Part shown: piece after piece, positions 41,641 through 51,841 of the stretch | Layout: the number at the start of each line of letters is the position of its first letter | How positions within the stretch are numbered: the first letter of the stretch is position 1 | DNA from: Prorocentrum cordatum | Lineage: Eukaryota > Sar > Dinophyceae > Prorocentrales > Prorocentraceae | DNA length: 64,000 nt | Direction: 5' to 3' | Assembly: GCA_963575745.1 (NCBI GenBank) | Contig: CAUYUJ010003925.1 | Span: forward strand, 25,001-89,000 | Program-made: the position numbers and the translations under genes | Notes under the pieces: model-generated | Told to the model about the DNA's origin: nothing | Database searches by the model: none | The model's input: the letters and a program-made list of their open reading frames with translations, nothing else

Positions 41641-42870
41641 CAGAAGGGAGTGTTTGGCGAACTTTACAGCCAACGCAGCATGTGGCAAGCTTCGCTTGCA
41701 TTGGGTAGTGCCCCATCTGTCAGCATAAAGTACCCAGCTGCACCAAGTAGTCAGAATTGAGCATGATCTGAGGCAACCAGTGGTAGTTTTTCCGTGGATG
41801 TACATTTCGGGCACAATCTGCTCACAAGTCGCCGAAATCATAGAAGCCTAGAAATTGTGATAGCACGCGCGCTCTTCCGCTAAGTGCCCATGCGTGCGCA
41901 CGTATGTACGCACATCCATTCGCATGCGTGCACGCACGTATGCACGAACACTTCCGCTATCTTGCTCAATCGAGCCGAGATTCAAGTGGCCCGCCAAATC
42001 ACATTCACATTCATTCAGAGAGAGGTGGATGGACGGGCCTGTGGAGGCAGCCGAATCCACACGCCGACGGGCCAGGCGCGCACGATCACCCGTGCGGCTA
42101 TAACTGCGCGCGTTTGAGAGTGCAGGCGCGTGAGTTCACACCTGCAGGCACGCACGCAGACATCCGACGCCTTGAGTTCCCTTGTGCGGGTTTCCTGGAG
42201 GTCTGGACCTTTGCCCCATGGCCGGCTCGCCTTCCCGAGTCCTTACATTTGGCAGTGCGTCCCAGGGCTCGGCGAGGGCTCCCAGGAGCCGGAAACTGTG
42301 AAAAACAAATCCGCCTCGAGTTCTCGAGACCCTGGAGGTCTGGGCGTGCATGCGTGCCAGGAGCTAAAGCAGAAGCTCGACGTCAAGCGCCGCAGGCTCA
42401 TCGAGGAGGGCGCGTGGGGCAGCCTCGGGTGACGGCAGGTGGTGTGCGGCGTCAGAGGAGGAGGAGAGGAGGAGGACCTCCCCATCCTCATTTCTCCCCC
42501 GTCCTGAATGTGGTAGTGGTGGTGGAAAATTGGCCCATCATCTTATCGTATATGTCTACTGTAGTCGGTCTGGAGGCTGGCTGGCGCGTCTTCGAGGCAG
42601 CCTCCGGGCGTCGCTGAAACTCGAGGAGACTATTCGCGATTCCTGCTGCTCGCGTCACGCCAATCCCCGTTCGGGGATGCCAGCCAACATATTCGGACAG
42701 GGCCCAGACGATGAGCAACCCATATTCTGATTGGCAGGCTCGGTAAGGATGCGGGCGGAGTGGTGCATGGCAGCTTGGGAGGGACCCGTCTGGAAGCCGA
42801 CTGGTTTTCCTCACGCCAGGCGTGCGACCTCCTCGTTCATACCATCGCACAGACTGCATGTGAATATTTC
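41641..42870. other. Mostly unassigned; a possible exon fragment near 42300
   Basis: 41888-41950 has alternating CGTATGTACG/GCATGCG sequence. A frame at about 42345-42432 reads CQELKQKLDVKRRRLIEEGA and ends at a TGA; it looks like a helical gene end, but nothing upstream supports it. The rest is featureless. Confidence 0.2.
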
Positions 42871-43355
42871 ACCCCCTCCATGGAGTCATGTTAAGCCGTC
42901 GTGCGTCTCCGCTCTGCATTGCGCCCTCGCGCGTCACGCAAACAAAGTTTGAAGACAGCCAGTCCGTCGCTGTATGCGTGTGCTTTCCTCTGTTGCCCCC
43001 GCCAAACTCGGCCAACGCTTTCTCGTGCCATGTGGCAGCACGGGGAGGAGGAAAGGAGGAGGAGGAGGAGGAGGAGGAGGAAAAAGACAAAACACATGAA
43101 GAGGACACGGACACCAAGTAGGTCTGCTGCCCCTGTCTGAGGATGCTTCGGCTCCGCTCTTTACCCGCCGGATGGCGAACATGCCCAACCATTTGCGATG
43201 TCCAGTTGGGGGAAACCCAACTCCAGAGCATCGAGGAATTCGCCAGTCGTTCAATTAGAAGCATACTTAAAGCAACGCGCCGGGTTCTTCTTCTCCTGGA
43301 AGGAAGGAGCGGGATCATAAGTCGATCGGGATAGTTTCTGGCACCATAACTATCC
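42871..43355. other. Unassigned stretch with short GGA tract
   Basis: GGA tract at 43048-43080. No gene seen. Confidence 0.4.
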
Positions 43356-43359
43356 TGGT

Positions 43360-43426
43360 TGATAACTTCTGTGTGTGTGCGTATGTGCGTGTGTGCATGT
43401 TTGTGTGTGTTCGTGTGTGTGTGCGC

Positions 43427-43458
<32 letters not shown>

Positions 43459-43536
43459 GTCTGTGTGTGTGTTCGTGTGTGTGTGTGTGTCTGTCTGTCT
43501 TTGTGTGTGTGCGTGTGTGTGTGTCCGTGTGTGCGT

Positions 43537-43570
<34 letters not shown>

Positions 43571-43672
43571 CTCCGTCTCTTCCGCTGCGGGACCCTCAGC
43601 GGTCTCGGAGAGCTCGGACATTCCTAGTCTGTTTGTCTGTGTCTGTCTGTGTGTGTGTGTGTGTTCCCCCAA
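43360..43672. repeat. GT dinucleotide array
   Basis: (GT)n with GC, CT and TCT interruptions, broken by about 65 bp of unique sequence at 43572-43635. Confidence 0.94.
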
Positions 43673-44519
43673 TTTCTCCAGGGCAGAGTGCGCACGGGGT
43701 CAAAGGGAAGGTCGCCAAGATGTCTGGAGCAGGGGGAGGTGCTTCGCCTGGGGAGCCTTTTGAAAGTCATGCGGGGCGCCCACGGGGGTCACGGGTCGAG
43801 CCCTGGAACATCCGGCACGTCGGGCCCCGAGCCCTCTCCAGAGTCCCTACGACTCCCAGCGCAGGGAAGTCCGAGGGACCTGGCGACACTCTGCTCAGCT
43901 CCTTCGCAGTGGTGGTGGATATGGGCAGAGAGAGAGAGAGAGAGAGCGAGAAAGAGAGAGAGAGAGAGAAAGGTTGCTTGTCGACACTGGCCGGCAAGAG
44001 GAGATGTTAGGATTGAGTGCGCGGTGCTCGTGTGAGATAAAAGATGAGCAGCGGTACAAGTTGATAGAGGTCAAGAGGATCCAGCGGGGGGCCGAGGGTC
44101 CTATCCAAATGCGCTCCAACACCCTCCCCCGCTTCACCGACCCCCAGTCCCCCCCCCCACACCAGAGAGCCCAGATTCGGGTATAGCCAGGACGCCTGTT
44201 AAGGGGAGCCGGTTAGTAATTGGGCCCCGAAGCCTAAAATATGGATTGGAGTCACTAAACCAGGTCTGCAGTAGCTGGTGCTTTTCGGGTGACGGCAATT
44301 CTGGTTAGTGGAATGGGACGGGGGGGGCGTCCCCGGTACAGATCACTCCACTAGATCCCACTAAACCCAGTCCTGCCATCGCCCGACAGATGAATCCCAG
44401 GGAAGCCCCCCCCCCGACGCACGCAGTACGGACCAAGACCACCTCACTCAAGTTCCGGGACCCCCACACACGCGGCCCCAAAACATCCCGAGTCGGCCCC
44501 ACTATCATGCACAAGGTTT
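43673..44519. other. Unassigned stretch with a GA tract
   Basis: (GA)n at 43928-43972. Otherwise no gene or repeat family is recognised. Confidence 0.4.
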
Positions 44520-44710
44520 CAGGGAGCCCGCGCGAGGGCCCGAGGACGCCCCCGATACAGTCGAGGATGCCTCCAAGACGACTCCACGACCCCCGCAGGC
44601 GGTCCCAAGACACTGCGAGACCGTCCCGAGACCCTCCACGGGCCTTCGGCATTCTCCCAAGCGGGCTCCTGGAGGCACCCCAGCCGCCGCCGAGACGCAG
44701 AAGACGTCGG
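44520..44710. repeat. Weak CCAAGACG/CCGAGACG minisatellite
   Basis: Loose units CCTCCAAGACGAC, GGTCCCAAGACAC, CCGTCCCGAGACC, related to 35190-35905. Confidence 0.5.
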
Positions 44711-44827
44711 ACCGCTGCGCACACTACATCACTCGTGTGCTGCTATGCTGTGATGGCTCCTGGGCCGCAGGCCCATCCCAGAAGCTCTGAAGACGGCCGC
44801 GGGCCCCCTTCACCCCTCGGTGTGGTA

Positions 44828-44993
44828 CGGTGGGGCGGTCGTTAAGGAACGTGCACAGGAGGCTCCAGACCCTGGAGGGTTCCTTCTCTGGTGAGGGCGG
44901 CGGTGATTTCCGTGGTCAAGCCTCATTTGGTACTCCATCGGCTTCCAGATCCTGGATTCCTTATCCAAGGGTTCCTTATGTAGTGCCCTCACG
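44828..44993 (+). mobile_element. TA-flanked MITE, family 1, copy 1
   Basis: Begins after TA with CGGTGGGGCGGTCGTTAAGG and ends GTTCCTTATGTAGTGCCCTC plus ACG, the mirror of the start. The interior shares GGAGGCTCCAGACCCTGG, GCGGCGGTGATTTCCGTGG and GCTTCCAGATCCTGGATTCC with 54842-55013 and 62071-62237. 166 bp. Confidence 0.75.
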
Positions 44994-45165
44994 TGGGATG
45001 TTTGCAGCGGGAACCCGCGTCGAATTTCAGGCTGGGTCTCGTCACTTTCGTGATGGCACGCCTCCCCGATCCCTGCCCTTGTGCGTCCCCGCCCCTCGCC
45101 GCTCCAGAATCCCCGCAGCGCTTTGTCCAAGGATGCAGCGTGTCCCTGAAGCTCTCCAACCAATA

Positions 45166-45348
45166 CTCCAGATTTCGTAATAAAGGGAGGGGGGTCTCAT
45201 TTCGGGGGGGTCTCTTCCAGGCTATCTTGGAGGGCCTGGGGGGTCTGGGGACGATGTTTTGGAGGGTTCTCCCACGGGGGGGGGGGAGGTCTAAAACTTC
45301 TCGACTGGGAGGGTTGAGACCCCCTCCCTTTTGTTACGAAACCTGGAG
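45166..45348. mobile_element. TA-flanked MITE, family 4
   Basis: 183 bp with 30-plus-bp inverted ends: CTCCAGATTTCGTAATAAAG, GGAGGGGGGTCTCA on the left, TGAGACCCCCTCCC, TTTTGTTACGAAACCTGGAG on the right. TA lies directly outside both ends (45164-45165 and 45349-45350). No coding capacity. Confidence 0.85.
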
Positions 45349-45379
45349 TACGTTCCCGTAGAACGTCCCCCAGACGTCT

Positions 45380-45560
45380 CTCCAGAGCCAAGGGCTCCCT
45401 CGAGGGCGCGAAGTTATTCGCGCTTCGCGCTTCGCGGTCCTCGTTCCTTCTCCCCCTCCTCCTCGTCCTCCTATTCTCCCTTTGGGAGGGCGGCGCGAGA
45501 GCGCGAAGTTATTCGCGCTTCGCGCTTCGCGCAGCGCGAAGCGCGAAGTTGGGAGCCCTA
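45380..45560. repeat. GCGAAG palindromic repeats
   Basis: GCGCGAAGTTATTCGCGCTT(CGCGCTTCGCG) occurs at 45400 and again at 45500. Near 45520-45550, CTTCGCGCTTCGCGC and GCGCGAAGCGCGAAG face each other across one base. AGGGCTCCC and GGGAGCCCT bracket the region. Confidence 0.8.
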
Positions 45561-45739
45561 GCTCAGAGCCCTGCAGGTCCCCGAGAGCCTGTCTGAGGAC
45601 CTCCGGCGACGGTCGGCCTCTCGAGAGGTGCCGCGGCTCGGGCTGCAGGGGAGAGCGCACGGGCACCCCCGAGCGCGACGTCGAGGCGGGGGCGAGCAGT
45701 GCCAAGTCGGGCCTCTCCCTCTGCAGGAGGAGGACTCCC

Positions 45740-45933
45740 AAATAGTCAGAACATCGTCGGGGGACGATTTCTGAATATGATTGGGCATTTTGGGGTATGT
45801 TCTGACTATTTTTCATGTTTCGCCCAAGTTGGGCGAAACATGAAAAATAGTCAGAAAATAGTCTGTGGACGATGGTTGACTATGATTGAGCATGTTTGGA
45901 GCATGTTCTGACTACTTTTCATTCTTCGCCCAA
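45740..45933. mobile_element. Foldback MITE, family 9, one full and one 5'-truncated copy in tandem
   Basis: The full copy 45829-45933 starts TTGGGCGAAACATGAAAAAT(AGTCAGAA) and ends TTCTGACTACTTTTCATTCT(TCGCCCAA). A second copy ends one base before it (45827) and lacks the first half of its left tip. The two facing tips form an almost perfect 27-bp palindrome around 45828. CTGCAGG occurs on both outer flanks. Confidence 0.8.
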
Positions 45934-47114
45934 AATCCCCCTGCAGGGGGACAGGCCCGACCAGAGAGCAGGGACGCGAGAGGGGCGCGGGAGGCGAGAA
46001 GAGAGGTGGGCTTTGGCGCGCGCTGCAGCGCAGGAGTCCAGAGAGGGGCTCGATGAGCTGAAGCTGCAGACGAAAAGGCTGATCGCATCGAAGGGGCAGG
46101 CCATGCGCGGGCAGTAAAGCAAAGCACGAGAGGGGGAGGGGACCAAGGGGGAGAAGGCGGGAGGGAAGGAGGAGGAAGATAGGCAGGCCAGAGGGGAGAT
46201 GTAGAGCGGTTGGTGGGGGGGGAGGGGAGGCAGAGAGGAAATTTGATGGAGAGTGAGGCGCACATCAGCGACAGCGATGAGAGGGCGAAGCGGACGGATA
46301 ACACCAGGGCTGACACGGGGATATTTTTTGCCACCCCCGCGGACAGGGCACAAGGTGTCTATGCGAGTTAATAATCGAAATATGTTCTCCGAGAGGCTCT
46401 GTCGAAGTATCCGATCTGACGTGGCGGTCGGCGGGCATTCACGGCCATGAAGCCTTTGGGGAGCAACGTCCCTCCAAGAGCTGAGTTTGAATGTGCAGAC
46501 TGCTGGCATACGAACACCCCTTAGGTGCCAGTGGCGATTCGGCATTTCACCCGCCAGCCAGCTTCCCCGAATGAGGTATTCCAGTTCTCAAGCTTCGAAG
46601 GCGACGGATCATGCCTGCGCAGTCTGCCTTGCATCTCGGGAAACATCCCGCAGGCATTCCAAAGAACTAGCCGTTTCGGGCTCCCTGCAAGGGGCTCCGA
46701 AGAGACAGCTAAGGCCTGTGACATTCCGACGGGCAGTCGTTCGCAATTGTTCATTGTGCCATGGGTGACGAAGGCATACGCAACAAGTGCGATGTTGGGA
46801 CGTACTCAGGCGGCAGCAAATGGAAGTGGGACCAGGGAGCGGCCCCGGGCTTGGACGGGGAGCGGGGGGCTAGTTGGGTGGGTGTACTGTGAATACGGGG
46901 AGAGAGCCGTGCGGATGCGTGGTCGGATTTTGGGGGTCAAAGGCGAGCGGTGCGGATTGTGTAGTGTCGATGTGGGCACCAGGTGAGCATGTGGCATGGC
47001 TTTCTTGTCTGATCGTGCCAAGTTCAGGCCACAATGCAAGTGCCCCCCGTGGTGCTTGTTGCCTGCGTGCAGCACGCTGGCCACGGGGGGGGCACCTCTC
47101 TTCAAGCACGTTAC
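45934..47114. other. Unassigned stretch with open frames
   Basis: A frame at 45990-46117 (ESREGLDELKLQTKRLIASK) is helix-like and ends at a TAA. A 154-codon frame (46525-46986) lacks an ATG start and any domain I recognise. Neither is called as a gene. Confidence 0.25.
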
Positions 47115-47292
47115 CAGTGGAGGCCCATGCCAAGGAACACCCTGCTTGCCTCCAGGGTGTCCTGGGCTTCTTGGGCTTCGATGGTTTCGCTGTTGATTAA
47201 GCGTGACGCTCCCACACCAAAAATCAGAGGACGCCCTGGGGCTTCAGGGCTGGGCTTCTTGTGGATGGTTCCTTGTGGTCGAGCTCCCACTG
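47115..47292 (+). mobile_element. TA-flanked MITE, family 2, copy 2
   Basis: CAGTGGAGGCCCATGCCAAG at the left, GGTCGAGCTCCCACTG at the right followed by TA. The left flank reads TTAC, suggesting one inserted base after the TA. The interior matches 12757-12932 throughout. Confidence 0.72.
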
Positions 47293-48420
47293 TACTGCGG
47301 GCCGAGAGGTAGTCTTCATATGCGCGAGTCCTGGCCGGGGGTGGCCTCGGGATTCCCCCTGGACGCACCGAGCGCATTCGGCCTTCCTCTGTTGGGCGTT
47401 GCATTGCACAATGTGGGCGATCTACGGTACCTCGACAAAATGTTGCACCACCTGGCGCAGACAATATATCGCATCGCCGTTCTATAAGCGGTTGTTTCCC
47501 CCCCCCTTCCGATCTTGATAGTGGGTTCAGCCCGGGCTGGTCGAAACAGCTCGGTGGTGCAACATTTTGTCGGGAGCCCCTGGGCGGCCCAAGGGCTCTT
47601 CGCCATGCACCCAATATTAACATCGGGGGGAAGGGGGGGAAAGAGCAATGCAGTATAGGTGCAAATGCGCCGCAAAAGTGGTGCAACATTTTGCAGATGT
47701 GCGGTGTGGGGGCGGGAGTGAAGAAAGGTGCACTTGTCGTGCACCCTGGGGGCCCTAAAGAGGCCCTCTGGTGCCCAAAAGGGGCACGAGAGGTGCACGT
47801 TTCTTCACCCTCCCCACACATTGATGGCCCCCCCAGTGCCCTCTCAGGCAGCCCTGGAGCCGATCAGATGAGCCGCAGTGCCCTCTAAAATGCTCCCGGA
47901 GCGCTCCCGACCGCTTTTCAGAGAGCCCGAGAGGCTCAAGCTGACCCCAAGACGGCTTCAAGAAACCAGAAGGAAGCCTCAACGAGGGCCCCCAGGTCGT
48001 TCCAGTGTGTTACAAATCAAGACCCCAAACTCGTGGATGGCTCCTGCAGGGCCTCGGTGGAGCCCCGGGGCGGTCCCTGGGCGGCGCCGGAGTGCCCCCA
48101 AGAGAGGGCACCACGAGGGCCGCAGGGCGCCTCCGTGAGGGCCCCGCGGCGGGGCCCGGCGGCTCCGCACGGCGCGCGCGCGCCCCGGGTCTCGAGAGGC
48201 GTTGCCTCATCGATTGATTGATGGGCAGGAGCAGGTTGCCAGGCAGGAGCGGATTGCCGTCCTTGAGGCATTCAATCAGAGGAGGGAGGAGGAGGAGGAG
48301 CAGGAGGAGCATTGATGCGCAGAAGACCTGCGTCATGGAGCAGGAGGGGATTGCCGTCCTCCCTCCTGGACGAAGCGCGCATTGATTGAGCCTCTGGTCT
48401 GAGGGGTGTTATCCAAACGA
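47293..48420. other. Mostly unassigned; holds a foldback element
   Basis: 47433-47452 (CGACAAAATGTTGCACCACC) is exactly mirrored by 47553-47572; a third half-copy is at about 47680-47697. 47870-47990 is CCAAG-type minisatellite. No gene is recognised. Confidence 0.5.
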
Positions 48421-48675
48421 GTGACTCGAGGCCGCCTAGCTTGGGTCGGAGCAGATGGGGTCGGAGGATCGCGCCGCATCGCCGACGCATCGCCGATGCA
48501 TCGGCGATGCATCGGCGATGCGGCTCGATGTGGGGCCCAATTTTCTCCACGCCGACGTCGCCGATGCATCGCAGACGTCGCCAGTCCATCGCCGATGCAT
48601 CGCCGATGTATCGGCGATACGGCGAGTTCCTCCGACCCCATCTACTCGGACCCCATCAAGGAGGCCTCTAGTGAC
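48421..48675. mobile_element. MITE, family 5, copy 3
   Basis: 255 bp. Left GTGACTCGAGGCCGCCTAGC and GTCGGAGCAGATGGGGTCGG, right CCGACCCCATCTACTCGGAC and AGGAGGCCTCTAGTGAC. The interior has GATGCATC palindromes as at 25063-25306. Confidence 0.8.
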
Positions 48676-48749
48676 TGGAGCTCGTTTGGGGATCTGATTG
48701 GCACCCAGAACACAATCGAGCACACGGAAGGCGCAAGTTCAGTCTCACT

Positions 48750-49084
48750 ATGGGTCAGTCGCAGCAGGTGACGGACTCGCGGCACATCGTCGAGGAGGCC
48801 GAAAAGCTCATAACGATCGCCTCGGCTGCTGCCCTATACGAGTGCCAGAAGGATGCCAGGCTCCGACCCGATCTGTTGGGGCCTGATCACATTCCGTTTG
48901 CAGTCTTGCCAGACGGGCACGATTTCTTGGCAGAGAGAGGTATTCGTGCCGCGCGTTGCTTTTCGACCTGTGTTAGCACTGGCCATCCGCCCTTCGCAGT
49001 ACGCCAGGAATGGGTTGAAGCGTGGCGGTGTCCTGCGAGGGCAGTCCCGGTTGCGCGTGTCCTGCCCGGCTCGTGCACCCCCTA
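48750..49084 (+). other. Possible coding fragment
   Basis: From an ATG at 48750 the frame reads MGQSQQVTDSRHIVEEAEKL, then TIASAAALYECQKDARLRPD, plausible protein for about 50 residues. It then degrades and runs into minisatellite at 49085. No family is recognised. Immediately upstream is a family-5 element. Confidence 0.3.
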
Positions 49085-49255
49085 TTTTGAGGGGCCCAGA
49101 CGGCCACATGTTGGATATCCCTCCCTGGGAGCCCCAAGAGGCTTGAGGAAGCCCCAGGTGGGGTCCAGGAGGCCACAGGAGGCCCAGCAGGAAGCCCCAG
49201 GAGGCCCCCAGGAGACCCCTGGAGGCCCCAGGAGGCCCCCGCAACTCGAAGCTCT
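49085..49255. repeat. Minisatellite of GGAGGCCCC type
   Basis: Units GGAGGCCCAGCAGGA, GGAGGCCCCCAGGAG and GCCCCAAGAGG. Confidence 0.75.
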
Positions 49256-49690
49256 GAGACGCCGCGCTCGAGGTGGTCTGGCCCGTTTCGTTTGAGATCC
49301 TCGCAGCACTTTTCGCCCGAGACATCGTCGCAACTCTGGGGTCCGAGATGCCGCGCGCGAGGTGGTCCAGCCCGTTACGCTGGAGACATCCTCGCAACTC
49401 TGGGCTCCGATACACGGTTCGGGATGAGGAGGTGCAGGAGGAGGAGGAGGAGGAGGAGGAGGAAAAGGAGGAAGGAGATGGAAGGGACTTGCAGGAGAGG
49501 GTTTAACGTGAAGCGAGTGTGACGTGGACTTGTCAGAACGTGTGCGAGAGGTTGTCCAGCCCGTTTCGTTTGAGACATCCTTCCAACACTGAGCTCCAAT
49601 ACGTCGCCAACACTGAGCCTCTGACAGTGCCGACCCGACAGTTTACTCGTCGACCACGTGCGAGAGAGTACGACACCCTCTAGCGTTAGC
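49256..49690 (+). repeat. Degenerate tandem repeat of about 65-90 bp unit with GGA tract
   Basis: GAGGTGGTCCAGCCCGTTAC, TTTGAGACATCCT.GCAACTC and GGGCTCCGAGATGCCGCGCG recur about four times; GGA tract at 49435-49480. Confidence 0.7.
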
Positions 49691-49867
49691 TTCCTGACAA
49701 GCATGCGTCACACAAGTTTCCGTGTAAATATTCCATGTGCAAACATCATGTTGCCATGCTCAAGCACGCCATGCCAGCCCGCACTGGACGGGCACGCAAT
49801 CGACCTTGGAAACCGCATTGGGTTTAAAAACCCTGTTTGGGGATACTGCACTCCGGCTACAATGTTT
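49691..49867. other. Unassigned stretch
   Basis: Unique sequence with no feature seen. Confidence 0.4.
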
Positions 49868-49975
49868 GTTGTGGCCTCGGGGAAGGCTCCGGAAGTTTTC
49901 CAGAAGGCAGGGGGGATTTCCGAGCCTTCTGAGAAGGCAAGCCCCTTCTCACTTCCCCCCCACGCTCGCCACGCG
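49868..49975. mobile_element. MITE, family 7, diverged copy
   Basis: CCGAGCCTTCTGAGAAGGC, GCCCCTTCTCACTTCCCCCC, ACGCTCGCCACGC. The right half is well kept, the left is worn. Confidence 0.55.
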
Positions 49976-50295
49976 ACACGCGTGCCGGCGCGTACCTTCC
50001 TCGAAATACAGCCCCGAGGCCTTGGCACCCAGGGGCTCCTGTGCACCACCTTCTGGGCACCCCTGTGGGTTCCTGTCTGCGCGTTGCTTCGTCGGGCCCT
50101 TTCGCTCGTTTCGCTCTGGGTCCCTTGGTCCGCCCTTCGTGTTGCTTCGGGCCCTCGGGTCCTCGATCGCTCGGGCCTTCACGGAGTTAGCGACTTGACT
50201 CAAACCCACGCAGGTATCAAACAATTTGTTTACGCCTCCTTCGGAGCACGCTGAGGCCGTCTTTCGAAGAAGAAGGCACTCTACATACAGCGAAA
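49976..50295. other. Unassigned stretch
   Basis: A short region with TTCGGGCCCT/TCGCTCG motifs. No gene seen. Confidence 0.4.
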
Positions 50296-50414
50296 ACTTT
50301 CGGACCGCGCTAAGCCTCCTTGGCGGCGCCTCCGGCGCCGCCCCTGGCCCGCTCCGCGCGGCAGGGAGGAGGGCCCAGCGCAGATCCAAGGAATCCGCGC
50401 GGACCCCCGAAAGT
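50296..50414. mobile_element. MITE, family 6, copy near LINE-A
   Basis: ACTTTCGGACCGCGCTAAGC at the left, GGCGCCTCCGGCGCCGCCCC in the core, CCGCGCGGACCCCCGAAAGT at the right. Confidence 0.7.
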
Positions 50415-50688
50415 TCAAGTTTAAGTAGTTTTGTCTTCTTAGACTCGACGGAGGCGGAGGTCGAGCGGGGCTAGGACGATGAAAAATCCGGTCCAGAGCG
50501 TTCCGGATTTCTTTCGGGGCGTTTTGAAACGCTCTGAGAAGGCCGCGGCGCCCCTAGACATCCTCCAAAGTCGCCGGATCTCAGAGATCCCCGATGTATC
50601 TTCACCGGATGTTATCCTCGTCGTGGCTCCGTCTTCGGAGGAAGAAAAGGACGACGACGACGACGACGACGACGAGGAGAGCTCTGTC
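50415..50688 (+). other. Upstream flank of LINE-A
   Basis: Open in one frame (MKNPVQSVPDFFRGVLKRSE from 50479) with a (GAC)n tract at 50651-50676 just before the relict leader. The frame runs through the leader, which argues that it is not the real coding frame of the LINE transcript. Confidence 0.3.
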
Positions 50689-50710
50689 ACCGTAGCAATT
50701 TTTGCTCAAA
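50689..50710 (+). other. Decayed relict spliced leader at the head of LINE-A
   Basis: CCGTAGCAATTTTTGCTCAA(A) matches 18 of 21 positions of the dinoflagellate leader. It lies 136 nt before the ATG of the LINE's first open frame and in the same orientation. No GT donor follows. Confidence 0.7.
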
Positions 50711-50846
50711 TCGTCGCCGTTTGTGGGCGCCCCCACGCTCGACGGGTCCCACAGGGGGAAGCTGAAGTGGTCTCTGGACACGCCTGCGCCTTTGGCAGGG
50801 GCCGCGGTTTTCCAGGCATTCCGTCTCTCGCCTTTCACCGGCCGCG

Positions 50847-51630
50847 ATGGCCCTCGGGGACACCGCGCGTTTCATGGCCGCTTTCGACGAGGGTCTTGCT
50901 TTTCCTAATCATGCTCACAATGACGGTGGTCGACGTCAGCGGTAGCGAATTGGGAACACAGCGGATCAACTTCGAGAATGCCTGGGTACCACAGCAGCGA
51001 TGGATGCCGCAACCAGAAACCTACAGGGACAGATTGCAGCCATGTCCCACTAGGTCGGAGCTTTGTCCAACACAAGGACGTCCGCCTTCTCTGAGATCCA
51101 GCAGCAAGTTGAGCATCGTGTCGCACACGTCGAGAAGGAAGCTGACACCCTTATGTTTCTGATCAATCACTACCCGAATGAAGTTCGCAACATTAGGAAA
51201 GTTCTCGGTGATATACGAGAGGAGCGTCCCGTTGCCCGCCTCATTGGCCCGAGCTTCAGGTGCGATATCGACCCGACTGTCATCGCCATCAGGTCCCGCG
51301 GAGTTATCACCAGTCAGGCGATCATCCAGTCCCTCGTGCCTTGGCTGGAGAGGAATTCGCTGCAACCTGAGGACATCCAGCTCGAGTGTGACCCCGCCTC
51401 CCACAAGTTCACCGTGCGAGTGGGCGGCATTTGTGGCTTTGCGGAAAGGAAGGTGGCTGAGATGTTCGGCAGTCGCAAATTTCAGAACGGGAAGCACGAA
51501 CAGGTTTCGGCAGCACGACGTGGATGGTGCTCAGCACGAAGCATCTGTTCCAGGTTACGAAAACTTGGAGATGGTCCGAAAGGAGTTGGGCATCAAAGAA
51601 GCACGCTCGATCTGGCAGGCAAAATGAGAG
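50847..51630 (+). pseudogene. LINE-A N-terminal ORF, broken
   Basis: From an ATG at 50847 one frame runs MALGDTARFMAAFDEGLAFP... and stays coherent for more than 200 codons, apart from two TAG stops at 50943 and 51051. It includes a coiled-coil-like part (SEIQQQVEHRVAHVEKEADT) and a C-terminal part (DPTVIAIRSRGVITSQAIIQ, then LVPWLERNSLQPEDIQLECD) that resembles, from memory, the small nucleic-acid-binding region upstream of the endonuclease in dinoflagellate LINEs. Both stops could derive from CAG by C-to-T. Near 51500 the sensible frame shifts (NLEMVRKELGIKEARSIWQA follows). The exact domain family is not established. Confidence 0.55.
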
Positions 51631-51841
51631 ATCAGCCGCGTCTGGAAGCCACTGGGGATAAGGAGCCGGTCCTGGGGAGGAGGAACCAGTCATTCATTCT
51701 GCTCCGGACAACCTCATGACAATTGTCGTTGATCTGGCCGTCGTCCGCACCGCTATCAAGAATGCGTTTGCGAGCCAGACAGTTGCTACTAACTGGTGTG
51801 TTTGGTCTTGCCTTGACAAGTGGCATGGCCCACACGAGCAG

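Noticed and set aside
42869-43672. 267-codon minus-strand frame with His/Thr repeats
   Set aside because: It is mostly the GT array translated; the remainder is not recognisable.
50479-51162. 228-codon frame starting before LINE-A
   Set aside because: It reads straight through the relict leader and the LINE's first ORF in another frame, has a GAC-tract Asp run, and has no domain; it is probably chance.
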